From assembly GCA_947382645.1 (NCBI GenBank), contig CANDAE010000011.1, forward strand, positions 1 through 64,000: a stretch of DNA of 64,000 nucleotides, written 5' to 3'. Made by a program: the position numbers and the translations under genes. The DNA is from Suilimivivens sp009774465 (GTDB lineage Bacteria; Bacillota; Clostridia; Lachnospirales; Lachnospiraceae). This document shows, in pieces, positions 7,175 to 15,810 of the stretch. The notes beneath the pieces are model-generated. The model had not been told where the DNA came from and ran no database searches. It saw only the letters and a list, made by a program, of their open reading frames with translations. How positions within the stretch are numbered: the first letter of the stretch is position 1; each line of letters starts with the position of its first letter.

Positions 7175-7744
7175 GTGAAAGATTTATTTCATGGAACAAC
7201 TTATGACATTAATGAAATTAATGTGATGATGGGGAAAGGGTTTAAAGATTTTGGCAAGGGGTTTTATGCTACTCCAATAAAAAGTCATGCAGAGAATATT
7301 GCCAGAAGAAATAAACGTATTATTGAAGCAAGAGAGGCAAAAATACGACAGAGAAATCCTGAATATAAAACAAAAGGATATCAGGCATACAGGTATAACC
7401 TGGAATTTGATGATAGTTGTCTTAATAAGCCGGGAAATTTAAATATAAAAATATTTACGGAAGCAAATCAGGAATGGGTACGATTTATTTTGATGAATAG
7501 AAATTCGGATAGTACGGTTCATAATTATGACATTGTGATTGGACCAACAGCAGATGAAAATATCGTAACTGTTATCAATTCATATAAGGAAGAATTGATT
7601 GCATCCAACTATGCAAGTGAAGTATTAGACGCCTTGATAAAAGAGTTGGAACCGGAGAATTTGCCTAAACAGTATTTTTTTGGAACAAATGTGGCAATTC
7701 AAAAACTTAAATTTAAGAAAAACAAAAGGGAGATTGTAGGATGA
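7175..7744 (+). CDS. DUF3990-family, ADP-ribosyltransferase-like protein (cassette 1)
   Basis: 189 residues. FHGTT (His6), DFGKGFYAT (Tyr31) and EANQEWVRFI (Glu100) give the H...Y...E order of one branch of ADP-ribosyltransferases, and YDIVIGPTADEN is a second family signature. It has a 20-30 residue basic insertion (about 42-70) that the other two copies lack. GTG start, one base after the DUF3791 stop; it ends overlapping the next ATG. To my knowledge DUF3990 is placed in the ART clan, but its target is unknown. A toxin or host-takeover enzyme held by its small neighbours is inference. Confidence 0.75.
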   Translation: MKDLFHGTTYDINEINVMMGKGFKDFGKGFYATPIKSHAENIARRNKRIIEAREAKIRQRNPEYKTKGYQAYRYNLEFDDSCLNKPGNLNIKIFTEANQEWVRFILMNRNSDSTVHNYDIVIGPTADENIVTVINSYKEELIASNYASEVLDALIKELEPENLPKQYFFGTNVAIQKLKFKKNKREIVG

Positions 7745-7983
7745 AAGCATCAAGTGTTAATATTAATAAATCAATGCAGGCTATTTCTCTCTACTTAGTG
7801 CACTTAATTAGTGAAAAAGAGAATTGCTCAAATGAAGATGCATTGAAAAAGTTGCTAAAGACAATGACTTATGAATTGCTGCAGGACAGAGAATCCGGTT
7901 TATATGCAGAGTCGCCAGAATATGTATGGAATATGCTTCGGGATGAGGAAAATGGTAATATGGAGTCATGGATGAAAGAATGA
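7741..7983 (+). CDS. Small helical cassette protein (cassette 1)
   Basis: 80 residues, acidic and helical. It shares the pattern LLQDRESGLYAESPEYVWNMLRDE with the corresponding genes at 22187 and 37497 (D-x-x-T/S-G-L-Y-x-E-S-x-x-Y-V, then D-E). ATG overlaps the stop of the DUF3990 gene (ATGA). Conserved linkage marks it as part of the same functional unit. Function unknown. Confidence 0.65.
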   Translation: MKASSVNINKSMQAISLYLVHLISEKENCSNEDALKKLLKTMTYELLQDRESGLYAESPEYVWNMLRDEENGNMESWMKE

Positions 7984-8017
7984 GAGAATATCAGATAAAA
8001 TATTAAAGGAAACGCAC

Positions 8018-8881
8018 ATGATTTATTTATCCAACTTTAAATTTCCACATATTGAGATAGAATACGATTTTTTAATGGGGCAAAAAAGAACGTGCTATGA
8101 TACGTATTACCCTTTTCAGATCCTGTCGAGGCATAATCTGACAAGGCTTGATTTTGAGCCGGTTACAATTTTGTATGGAGGCAATGGATCGGGAAAGACC
8201 ACTGCCTTAAATGTGATTGCACAGAAGCTGGGACTGGAACGTGATACCTTATTTAACCGTTCCAATTTTTTTGAAGATTATATGAAGCTGTGCAGTTACG
8301 AAGAAGAATTAAAAATACCGGCAGAAAGCAGAATTATTACCAGTGACGACGTGTTTGATTTTATGTTGAACTTAAGAAACATAAATGAGGGTATCAATAG
8401 AAAAAGGGAAGATTTATTTGAAGAATATCTGGATGCAAAATACGCTCATTTTCAGATGAAGTCGCTGGATGATTATGAGCATCTAAAAAAAGTAAGTATG
8501 GCAAGAAGCAATACCCAGTCTAAATTTGTCCGCAAAAATATGACGGACAATGTTCGGGAGCACTCAAATGGGGAGAGTGCCTTTCTTTATTTTGCAGATA
8601 AGATCAAAGAAAATGGACTGTATTTATTGGACGAGCCGGAAAACAGCCTGTCGCCGGAAAAACAGCAGGAGCTGCTTAAATTTTTGGAAGATTCTGCCCG
8701 GTTTTTTGGATGCCAATTTGTGATTGCAACACATTCGCCTTTCCTGCTTTCAATGAAGGGTGCAAAGATTTATGATATGGATGAGGAAGTGGTGGATGTG
8801 AAACGCTGGAGCGAACTTAAAAATGTCAGGACATATTATGATTTCTTTAAAAAGCATGAAAAGGACTTTGCAGACTTTTAA
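8018..8881 (+). CDS. AAA/ABC-type ATPase with OLD-like architecture
   Basis: 287 residues. Walker A is GGNGSGKTT (about 54-62), an ABC-like signature NGESAF lies near 188, Walker B is LYLLDEPENSLSP near 207-219, and a switch histidine sits in FVIATHSPFLL. This is the compact AAA_21/AAA_23 type seen in many defence and DNA-metabolism proteins; there is no attached nuclease domain. Only 34 bases separate it from the DUF3990 cassette on the same strand, so it may be co-transcribed with it. The middle (residues 75-180) replaces the usual long coiled coil. Role unknown. Confidence 0.75.
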   Translation: MIYLSNFKFPHIEIEYDFLMGQKRTCYDTYYPFQILSRHNLTRLDFEPVTILYGGNGSGKTTALNVIAQKLGLERDTLFNRSNFFEDYMKLCSYEEELKIPAESRIITSDDVFDFMLNLRNINEGINRKREDLFEEYLDAKYAHFQMKSLDDYEHLKKVSMARSNTQSKFVRKNMTDNVREHSNGESAFLYFADKIKENGLYLLDEPENSLSPEKQQELLKFLEDSARFFGCQFVIATHSPFLLSMKGAKIYDMDEEVVDVKRWSELKNVRTYYDFFKKHEKDFADF

Positions 8882-8910
8882 ATACGAATGGAAAAGAGGA
8901 TAAAGGTAAA

Positions 8911-10287
8911 ATGCTGTTCAGCTCAATGATTTTTATATGGATTTTTCTTCCGGCTGTTATCGGAATCAATTTTATTTTGACAATTCTGCCGTTTTTTTCA
9001 CGGGAGATGCGGATTAGGGTTAAAAATGGTTTCCTGCTGGCTGCAAGTTTATTATTTTATGCATGGGGGAACATTGCTTATCTGCCGGTTCTGCTGTTTT
9101 CCATTATATTTAATTTTTTTGGTGGTTTGCTGATTGGAAATGATGTGGGTAAACGAAACAGAAAAGCAAAGCTGTTTTTTGTTTTAGGGGTGGATATTGG
9201 TATTTTAATTTTGTTTAAATACTTTGGAACGATTGTTATAGGAATTTCTTTTTTCACTTTTCAGGCCATGTCTTATGTGATAGATGTGTATACAGGCAAA
9301 GTGCAGGAACAAAAAAAGATTTCAGATTTTGCATTGTATGTCTCTTTTTTCCCCCAATTAGTAGCAGGACCTATCGTTAAATACGGTGATATTGAGCGGC
9401 AATTGGAAGACAGGCAGGAGAGCGTATTTCTGTTTGCAGAAGGGAAGAAACGATTTTGTTATGGACTTGGGAAAAAAGTGCTGCTGGCAAATACATTTGC
9501 GGAGGTTGCGGATAAGATATGGGCGTTTGATACGACCAGATTGGGATCTCCTGCTGCATGGATTGGCATTGTATGCTACACATTGCAGATTTATTATGAT
9601 TTTTCCGGATATTCTGATATGGCAATAGGACTAGGCAGGATGCTGGGCTTCCGGTTTGGAGAGAACTTTGCGTATCCCTACACTTCACTTTCCATACGTG
9701 AATTTTGGCGCAGATGGCATATATCCCTGTCTTCCTGGTTCAAAGAATATGTGTACATACCGTTAGGGGGAAGCAGGCAGGGACAGAAGCGTACGTGTGC
9801 GAATCTGTTTCTTGTCTTTTTGCTTACTGGCGCATGGCACGGGGCGAATGTTACCTTCGTGGTGTGGGGGGTATATTATGCGCTGTTTTTAATTTTGGAA
9901 CGACTGTTTTTGGGGCGGGTGCTTGATAAAAATCCCGTTAAGGTTTTTAACTGGATATACACCACATTTGTTGTTATGCTGGGCTGGGTTTTGTTCCGCT
10001 CAGATTCCATTTCACAGGCGATAGAATATGTGAGACAGATGTTTTCGGGAACTGCTTCGGACGCCATGATTATCATGGCCATGCCTGCAAGGATTATGGC
10101 AGCTTTTCCGGCGGGACTGTTGTTTACAGGGGCATTGCAGCGTCTTTTTGGAAAGCAATATGAAAAAATAAAGAACTTTCTTCCTGTCAGGATATGTGAC
10201 TTGTGTGTGCAGACAGCAATCCTTATCCTGTCAATTTTGATGCTGGTAAACGGGACTTATAATCCATTTATATATTTTCAGTTTTAA
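8911..10287 (+). CDS. MBOAT-family O-acyltransferase (AlgI/DltB-like)
   Basis: 458 residues, about eleven membrane segments. The invariant MBOAT histidine is in LTGAWHGAN (His310), with SIREFWRRWHISLSSW upstream, a family signature. Such proteins pass acetyl groups across the membrane to a secreted polysaccharide, working with an SGNH/DHHW partner on the outer face. That partner is the next gene, 28 bases downstream. The modified polymer is not evident from the neighbours. Confidence 0.9.
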   Translation: MLFSSMIFIWIFLPAVIGINFILTILPFFSREMRIRVKNGFLLAASLLFYAWGNIAYLPVLLFSIIFNFFGGLLIGNDVGKRNRKAKLFFVLGVDIGILILFKYFGTIVIGISFFTFQAMSYVIDVYTGKVQEQKKISDFALYVSFFPQLVAGPIVKYGDIERQLEDRQESVFLFAEGKKRFCYGLGKKVLLANTFAEVADKIWAFDTTRLGSPAAWIGIVCYTLQIYYDFSGYSDMAIGLGRMLGFRFGENFAYPYTSLSIREFWRRWHISLSSWFKEYVYIPLGGSRQGQKRTCANLFLVFLLTGAWHGANVTFVVWGVYYALFLILERLFLGRVLDKNPVKVFNWIYTTFVVMLGWVLFRSDSISQAIEYVRQMFSGTASDAMIIMAMPARIMAAFPAGLLFTGALQRLFGKQYEKIKNFLPVRICDLCVQTAILILSILMLVNGTYNPFIYFQF

Positions 10288-10315
10288 AGATGTAGAGAAA
10301 GGCACGATTTAAGCT

Positions 10316-11911
10316 ATGAAAAAAGACAAAATTTTTGCAGTTGTAAATATTGCTGTATTTATGGCGGTGTTGGTTCTGCCCTCGGCTTTGTGGCTCTGCG
10401 TCAGCACGACGCTGTCCGACAGCCAGGGGACGCTTGACTATGATCTGGGTGAAAACCGTAATAAGGCAGCTTTTCCTGAGACTTTCAGCATGACGTATAT
10501 GCAGGAGGTGGAGGAGTATTATAACGACAGACTGCCTTTCAGATCAGTGATTATATCGGCAAATCGTGAAATGAACTCTTTTATGGAAGGAAACTATGAT
10601 ATTTTGGTGGTACCCTATCTGGCAAAGCTTGTACACAGGGGTGTCGAACCGGCGGTAGAGGAACCGACGACTTTGCAGGGAATGACGGAAAATACCAAGC
10701 AGCAGGAAGTTCTGGCGGCCGCGGATACAAAACAGGAAGCAGCAGAAGAAACGACAGCTGAGGAAGAAAAAGATTCTGTGAAGGACGGTGGGCTGAAAGA
10801 ACAGGAGACATCTGCAGAAACAGTTGAAACAGACGGAAAAGGTACAGAAGGAGAAGAAACAGAAGGAGATAAGACAGAGGGGAAAGAAGCAGAAGGAGAA
10901 GGAACAGAAGGAGAAGGAACAGAAGGAGAAAAGACAGAGGGGAAAGAAACAGAAGGGGAAGAAATAGAGGGAGAAGTCAAGGCGGAGGAAGCGGCGGCTC
11001 TGGTAAACGAAGATGCCGCTTATCTGATGCCGAAGATACACAATGATTCTGTGATAGAGGGCAGCGATAAATGGCTGTTCTTCATGCTGGAGAATAGTCT
11101 GGAAGACTATCAGGGAAGCAATGTGTTTAATGAGGCGCAGTTAACAGGATATGTGGCTGATATGCAGGCGCTGCAGCAAAGCTGCGATGCCACGGGAAAG
11201 AGTTTGTACTTTTTAATACCGCCGAATAAGGAACAGGTCTATTTCGAGAAAATGCCGGATATTACCATTTATGACAGCTATAAAAGGGAACAGCGCCTGG
11301 TGGATTATATTCATGCAAACACAAATCTTAAAGTTGCCTATCCGTTACAGGAGCTGCTTGCTGCAAAGGAGAACTATCAGGTGTATTTCCGGACGGATAC
11401 CCATTGGAATTATGCAGGTGCCTTTGTGGGAGTGCAGTCTTTGTACGCTTTGATGGGTATGCCGGTGACCAGCTTAAGCAGTGTGAGTACGGAAAGGTTC
11501 AGTATGTCTGCGCAGGAAATCGGTGATCTTATAGGTCTTGGCAATTTAAGTGCGGCGGACTATGGAGGAGATGTGAATTATTCCATCGGCTACAAAGCGG
11601 ATGTACAGGCGAGTGTTGTAGCAGGTGGTGATCCGGGGCAGGTTTTTTACAGTGCTTCATCGCCTTCGGGAAAACCATGTAATCTTGTGGTAGTGGGAGA
11701 TTCTTTCAGAATATATGCCGGATTGTTTTTGCAAAAGGATTTTAGCAGTTGTACACTGATCAAATATAAGTATCCGGGAGATCTGAATAATACCAATGCC
11801 ATAAATGCCATCAGGGCGGCAGATTGTATTGTTGTTTTGCTTACGGAACGAAATTATGTGTTTATGCCGGGGATTTCGTCAGAGATGCAGAATATTTTAA
11901 ACGGGACGTAA
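10316..11911 (+). CDS. DHHW/AlgJ-like acetyltransfer partner with Glu/Thr/Gly repeat region
   Basis: 531 residues: an N-terminal membrane anchor (about 8-32), a long acidic low-complexity region (115-230), then an AlgX/AlgJ-like SGNH domain (FRTDTHWNYAGAF near 363 and VVVGDSF near 460). The DTHWN stretch matches the DHHW-type catalytic motif. It lies outside the membrane and pairs with the MBOAT gene. Residues 177-220 consist of degenerate TEGE/TEGK five-residue units, encoded by about 15-base repeats at 10844-10975, which can gain or lose units by slippage without frameshift; the region is likely a flexible wall-spanning linker. Confidence 0.85.
   Translation: MKKDKIFAVVNIAVFMAVLVLPSALWLCVSTTLSDSQGTLDYDLGENRNKAAFPETFSMTYMQEVEEYYNDRLPFRSVIISANREMNSFMEGNYDILVVPYLAKLVHRGVEPAVEEPTTLQGMTENTKQQEVLAAADTKQEAAEETTAEEEKDSVKDGGLKEQETSAETVETDGKGTEGEETEGDKTEGKEAEGEGTEGEGTEGEKTEGKETEGEEIEGEVKAEEAAALVNEDAAYLMPKIHNDSVIEGSDKWLFFMLENSLEDYQGSNVFNEAQLTGYVADMQALQQSCDATGKSLYFLIPPNKEQVYFEKMPDITIYDSYKREQRLVDYIHANTNLKVAYPLQELLAAKENYQVYFRTDTHWNYAGAFVGVQSLYALMGMPVTSLSSVSTERFSMSAQEIGDLIGLGNLSAADYGGDVNYSIGYKADVQASVVAGGDPGQVFYSASSPSGKPCNLVVVGDSFRIYAGLFLQKDFSSCTLIKYKYPGDLNNTNAINAIRAADCIVVLLTERNYVFMPGISSEMQNILNGT
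10844..10975 (+). repeat. Tandem 15-base-type coding repeats (TEGEx units)
   Basis: Degenerate units of ACAGAAGGAGAAG type repeat in frame inside the DHHW gene. Number of units probably varies between strains. Confidence 0.75.
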
Positions 11912-11916
11912 AAAGT

Positions 11917-12414
11917 ATGGAAAAGGATTTTACAGAGATTATGTATGAGTATAAAAAAGCAACAGTGGAAGATATGGAAGAATTGGTGAGGACCAGAACG
12001 ATTGTTTTGCGGGCGGCTAATAAGTTATCTGATGACGTGGATATGTCTGAGGTGGAAAAGCAGTCCCGTGAGTATTATAAAAGCGCATTGGAAACTGGTG
12101 TGCACATTGCATATCTGGTATATGATAATGGAAAATTTATTGGGGCAGGCGGCGTAAGCTTTTACAGGGTTATGCCGACTTATCATAATACAAGCGGTCA
12201 AAAAGCTTATATTATGAATATGTATACTGCTCCCAAATATCGTAGAAAGGGCATTGCGTATCATACACTGGATTTACTGGTGAAAGAAGCAAAAAAGCGG
12301 GGAATTGTCCAGATTACCCTGGAGGCAACACAGATGGGGCGGCCATTGTATGAAAAATATGGATTTGTGAAAATGGAAGATGAAATGATATTAGAGGATT
12401 TATTAAGAAAGTAA
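11917..12414 (+). CDS. GNAT-family N-acetyltransferase
   Basis: 165 residues. NMYTAPKYRRKGIAYHTLDLL is the acetyl-CoA loop (R-R-K-G-I-A), and GRPLYEKYGFVKMEDEM is the usual GNAT C-terminal end. Start is uncertain: ATG 11917 lies six bases after the DHHW stop with a weak ribosome site, and ATG 11941 is an alternative. Possibly translated by coupling to the gene before. Substrate unknown. Confidence 0.8.
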   Translation: MEKDFTEIMYEYKKATVEDMEELVRTRTIVLRAANKLSDDVDMSEVEKQSREYYKSALETGVHIAYLVYDNGKFIGAGGVSFYRVMPTYHNTSGQKAYIMNMYTAPKYRRKGIAYHTLDLLVKEAKKRGIVQITLEATQMGRPLYEKYGFVKMEDEMILEDLLRK

Positions 12415-12472
12415 TTGAAACAAATTTTTTATTCAGATATACTGTTCATACAAAAAGGAGGATGAACAGGAG

Positions 12473-13549
12473 ATGTATCATTTAAGGCTTAAAGGTGATC
12501 ACTATGAGATGGGCGTGAAGCGCGGAAGAATATTAAAAAACGCAAAGTTGTATTTCCCACTTCTGCTAGATGATTTTCAATTGGAACATGGAAAGCAAAG
12601 TGAGAAGATATTAAGAAAATTTTTCCCGGAAGTATGCGGGGAAATAAGAGGCGTGAGCGATACCATAGGAGCGGACTATCTGCAGTTTGCTTCCTGGATG
12701 TTGTGTATGGGCTGCTGCATGTATAACCTGGAAAACAATTTTCCTGTTGAGATTCGTGGATGCACTGCTTTTGCCTACTCACAAAATGATAAAATAATAT
12801 ATGGCAGAAATAATGATTTGCCGACTTTTTTGCGTGAAGGATGTAAGAGTGAAATCTATGCGCCGAAGAATGGAAACAGATTTCAAATTACTACATCTTC
12901 TTTTATCAATGGAGAAGAAGGACTGAACGAACACGGTCTTGCTGTAGCCATGACATTTGTGATGACGGACCTTAAAAAGATACAGGCAGGATTTAATTCA
13001 TGCTTTATTGTACGATATCTGCTTGAAAAGGCGGATGATACAAAGCAGGCAGTTTCCCTGCTTATGGATTTGCCAGTGGCTTCTAACTGTAATATTTTAC
13101 TTGCGGATAAAAAAGGCAATATGGTAGTAGTTGAATGCACACCAACTCTCAAAAGGATTCGGGAAGCAGAAAATTTTGAAAATGGCAGTATCGTTTGTAC
13201 CGTCAACAGCTTTACATCTGATGAGATGAGAACGTATGATGATGCAAACGGGAACGATTATAATTCCCACAAACGCTATAAAGTAGTTATAGACAGTTTT
13301 ACTTCTGGACAGATAAGAGACGACTACATTGAAACTACCAGGCGGCTTTTAAAAGGGGACTATGGTTTTATGTGCCAATATGACAATGAGCCGGATTTTG
13401 AAACAGTTTGGAGTTCTATATTTGATTTGGAAAGTTTAGCCATCTGGCGTGCGGAGGGTGATCCAAGAAAAAAGAAATTTATCAGTGATAACAGACTGCG
13501 TGATATAAAACAGCGCATGTTGAAGAAACAGGAACAGCTCATCAAATGA
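12473..13549 (+). CDS. C45-family peptidase / acyl-CoA:6-APA acyltransferase-like Ntn hydrolase
   Basis: 358 residues. The family hallmark Gly-Cys is in EIRGCTAFAY (Cys97), where autocleavage would free the cysteine as N-terminal nucleophile. YGRNNDLP and GLNEHGLAVAMTFV follow, as in other C45/choloylglycine-hydrolase-like proteins. These cleave amide bonds; some relatives act on penicillins or bile acids, but the substrate here is unknown. RBS AGGAGG and AGGAG precede ATG 12473. No signal peptide. Confidence 0.85.
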   Translation: MYHLRLKGDHYEMGVKRGRILKNAKLYFPLLLDDFQLEHGKQSEKILRKFFPEVCGEIRGVSDTIGADYLQFASWMLCMGCCMYNLENNFPVEIRGCTAFAYSQNDKIIYGRNNDLPTFLREGCKSEIYAPKNGNRFQITTSSFINGEEGLNEHGLAVAMTFVMTDLKKIQAGFNSCFIVRYLLEKADDTKQAVSLLMDLPVASNCNILLADKKGNMVVVECTPTLKRIREAENFENGSIVCTVNSFTSDEMRTYDDANGNDYNSHKRYKVVIDSFTSGQIRDDYIETTRRLLKGDYGFMCQYDNEPDFETVWSSIFDLESLAIWRAEGDPRKKKFISDNRLRDIKQRMLKKQEQLIK

Positions 13550-13567
13550 AAAATGTTTGATGAGCTG
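13535..13567. terminator. Hairpin at the end of the C45 gene, likely bidirectional terminator
   Basis: CAGCTCATCAAA (13535-13546) and TTTGATGAGCTG (13556-13567) form a perfect 12-bp stem that includes the last codons. T-rich sequence follows but no clean T run, so efficiency is uncertain. Confidence 0.5.
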
Positions 13568-13577
13568 ATATTCCATA

Positions 13578-13604
13578 TTTTATTCCCGCGGGGTATTTCA
13601 CTTC
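13578..13604. repeat. Deleted copy of the palindromic repeat element
   Basis: On the minus strand this reads GAAGTGAAATACCC joined to CGCGGGAATAAAA. The first 14 bases equal the left end and the next 12 the right end of the 100-base element at 59806-59905; everything between is missing. The upp stop codon lies inside it. Confidence 0.55.
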
Positions 13605-14227
13605 GTTCCAAATATCCGGTCTCCTGCATCACCCAAACCAGGGCAGATATAAGCATTCTCGTTCAGACAACGGTCTAAATGCCCTACATAAATCTGAATA
13701 TCAGGATGATCCCTGCGCAGACGATCTAAGCCTTCCGGCGCTGCAATAATACACATAAATTTAATGTTTATACCGCCATGCTGTTTAATAAAATTAATTG
13801 CTTCGGAACCGGAACCGCCGGTAGCCAGCATGGGATCTACGACCACGATAGTTCTTTGACTGATAGGCTCAGGAAGCTTACAGTAATATTCATGCGGTTC
13901 ATGGGTTTTAGGATCCCTGTAAAGTCCGATATGTCCTACTTTGGCACTGGGAACCAGCGCCAATATCCCATTTACCATGCCAAGTCCTGCCCGTAAAATA
14001 GGAACTACTGCCAGTTTTTTTCCTGCTATTTTTGGTGTCATACATTTTTCAATAGGAGTCTGCACTTCTACATTTTCCAGAGGCAAATCCCTAAGTGCTT
14101 CGTACCCCATTAACATGGCAATCTCTTCAATACATTGTCTGAACTCGTTGGTTCCTGTGTTAATATCTCTAAGCTGAGAGATTTTATGCTGAATCAACGG
14201 ATGCTCCATAATAAATACATTTTCCAT
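13598..14227 (-). CDS. upp: Uracil phosphoribosyltransferase
   Basis: 209 residues, the standard length. Makes UMP from uracil and PRPP in pyrimidine salvage. The PRPP loop is VVDPMLATGGSGSEA and the uracil-binding end YICPGLGDAGDRIFGTK closes the protein; residues LAVVPILRAGLGM are also diagnostic. I start at the ATG of MENVFIMEH (14227) with AAGGG ten bases upstream; a TTG seven codons earlier has no ribosome site. Convergent with the C45 gene. Confidence 0.97.
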   Translation of the reverse strand: MENVFIMEHPLIQHKISQLRDINTGTNEFRQCIEEIAMLMGYEALRDLPLENVEVQTPIEKCMTPKIAGKKLAVVPILRAGLGMVNGILALVPSAKVGHIGLYRDPKTHEPHEYYCKLPEPISQRTIVVVDPMLATGGSGSEAINFIKQHGGINIKFMCIIAAPEGLDRLRRDHPDIQIYVGHLDRCLNENAYICPGLGDAGDRIFGTK

Positions 14228-14408
14228 TTTAACTGTGCCCTTCCCCAATAAATCTTTTCTGTCATTTCTTATTTATTTTATACTATTCGCTTTCCCTGTA
14301 CAAGTTATTTTCAGGAAATCCATTGGCAAAGGACGGATGAACTTGTATAATAAATTCTGAATTAGAACTATAGGTACTATAATAAGGAACTAAATTAGGG
14401 GATAAAAG

Positions 14409-15029
14409 GTGAAAACTGTGAAACGACTATTATTATACTTTCTTGGCTTGAATTTGATTGCCGCGGCGATAGTGTTGAATATCCGATTTGATTTAGGGGT
14501 GGCGGCATTCAGCTCTGTCATGTATGCAATCTCTGAAATTTACAAAATTTCTTTGGGAACAGCATCTATTATCTGCTATTTATTATTTGTGCTTGCACAG
14601 TGCATCTTATCGAAAAAAGTGACACTGCCTTATCTTCTGGAGGTGCCTCTTTCTTTTGCATTTGGCTTTTTAACTGATCTATATGATTTCCTTATTCCCA
14701 ATATGGATTTTTCTGTTTTGCTGCGGCTGCTTTTGTTTTCATTAACCATGTTTGTTACAGCAATGGGAGTTTACCTTTGTGTAAAAACGGATGTTGTATT
14801 AACGCCCACTGACGGGATTGTTAAAACTATTTCAGAGGTGTTTTCTCTTGCTTTTTCCACAGTGAAAAATACCTTTGATATTTCTATGGTGATCATCAGC
14901 GTTCTTTTATGTCTCATGAATCATACGAAATTATATGGAATTGGGATTGGAACGGTACTGTCGGCATTTTGTCTTGGACGTATTATAAAAATCTATGAAA
15001 AATTTCTGCCAGTGAAAATGAAATCATAA
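14409..15029 (+). CDS. YczE/YyaS-like membrane protein
   Basis: 206 residues, five or six membrane segments. FDLGVAAFSSVMYAIS and later VVLTPTDGIVKTISEVF are two related G-x-x-P/A-x-D-G-like segments seen in the YitT/YczE group. Function is unknown. GTG 14409 has AGGGG seven bases before; GTG 14418 behind AAAGGTG is almost as good. TATAAT is at 14378-14383 with only a weak -35. Confidence 0.65.
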   Translation: MKTVKRLLLYFLGLNLIAAAIVLNIRFDLGVAAFSSVMYAISEIYKISLGTASIICYLLFVLAQCILSKKVTLPYLLEVPLSFAFGFLTDLYDFLIPNMDFSVLLRLLLFSLTMFVTAMGVYLCVKTDVVLTPTDGIVKTISEVFSLAFSTVKNTFDISMVIISVLLCLMNHTKLYGIGIGTVLSAFCLGRIIKIYEKFLPVKMKS

Positions 15030-15068
15030 TTCCATGCAAAAATTTCTATAAAAAATTCCCGGGCTCTA

Positions 15069-15116
15069 TTGTGCTAAACAAATAATAAAGGTATAATAAT
15101 TATTGACCAATGGTCA
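15069..15116 (+). promoter_or_regulatory. Promoter with TetR-type operator
   Basis: TTGTGC (15069-15074), 17 bases, TATAAT (15092-15097). Directly downstream TGACC-AAT-GGTCA (15104-15116) is a clear dyad, extended by ATTA-type flanks, over the transcription start. It fits autorepression by the TetR gene that begins at 15151. Confidence 0.75.
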
Positions 15117-15150
15117 TTAATTATTTTGTAAACAGGGAGGATAAGAAGAA

Positions 15151-15810
15151 TTGGCAAGACCGGTTAAAAAAACACCAGAGGAATGGGAAAAAGAAATTCT
15201 GGATGCTGCACAGAAGTTGTTTTTACAAAAAGGATATGAGGAAACTTCGGTTTCAGATATTATGAACATGGCAGGCGGGGCGAAAGGGATGTTTTACCGC
15301 TTTTTTGAAAGCAAAGAAGAAATTATGCACAGATTGGGAAATCAACTGTTTTTTCAAAACAACCCTTTTGAGGCTGTCAGAAAGCGAAAGGATTTAAATG
15401 GTTTGCAGAAGATAAGGGAATTGCTTGTGCAAAACAGGTCGGATGAAAAGCGTAACAGTATAAATATGCAGGCCGTTTCCATTTTAAAAGATCCCCATAT
15501 TCTGTCAGTGGCAATTGAAGAAAACAGGCGGGTTCTGACGCCTTTATGGTTTGAACTGCTTATGGAAGGAAAAGGAGACGGTTCCATCAGGACAGAGTAT
15601 ACAAAGGAACTTTCTGAGCTTTTGCCCTTAATTAATTTTTGGCTTCTGCCATCGGTGTTTCCTGCAACGGAAGAAGAAATGCGTCATAAATACCGTTTTG
15701 TGATGGAAGTATTAGCCCACATGGGACTGCCTGTTTTCGATGATGAAATGACAGCATTTACAGAAAAGCTCATGGCTGATCTTTCGGAAAAGGAGGGAAA
15801 AAGAACATGA
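15151..15810 (+). CDS. TetR/AcrR-family transcriptional regulator
   Basis: 219 residues. The HTH is in residues 15-60 (ILDAAQKLFLQKGYEETSV, then KGMFYRFFESKEEI), the rest is the ligand domain. TTG start, with GGGAGG about ten bases upstream. Its stop overlaps the MFS start (ATGA), so regulator and transporter form one operon behind the operator at 15104. Probably an effector-released repressor of the exporter. Confidence 0.9.
   Translation: MARPVKKTPEEWEKEILDAAQKLFLQKGYEETSVSDIMNMAGGAKGMFYRFFESKEEIMHRLGNQLFFQNNPFEAVRKRKDLNGLQKIRELLVQNRSDEKRNSINMQAVSILKDPHILSVAIEENRRVLTPLWFELLMEGKGDGSIRTEYTKELSELLPLINFWLLPSVFPATEEEMRHKYRFVMEVLAHMGLPVFDDEMTAFTEKLMADLSEKEGKRT

Noticed and set aside
10544..11041. 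165-codon minus-strand frame opposite the DHHW gene
   Set aside because: It is the complement of the Glu/Thr/Gly repeat region, gives a Ser/Phe/Cys-rich low-complexity product, and has no ribosome site.
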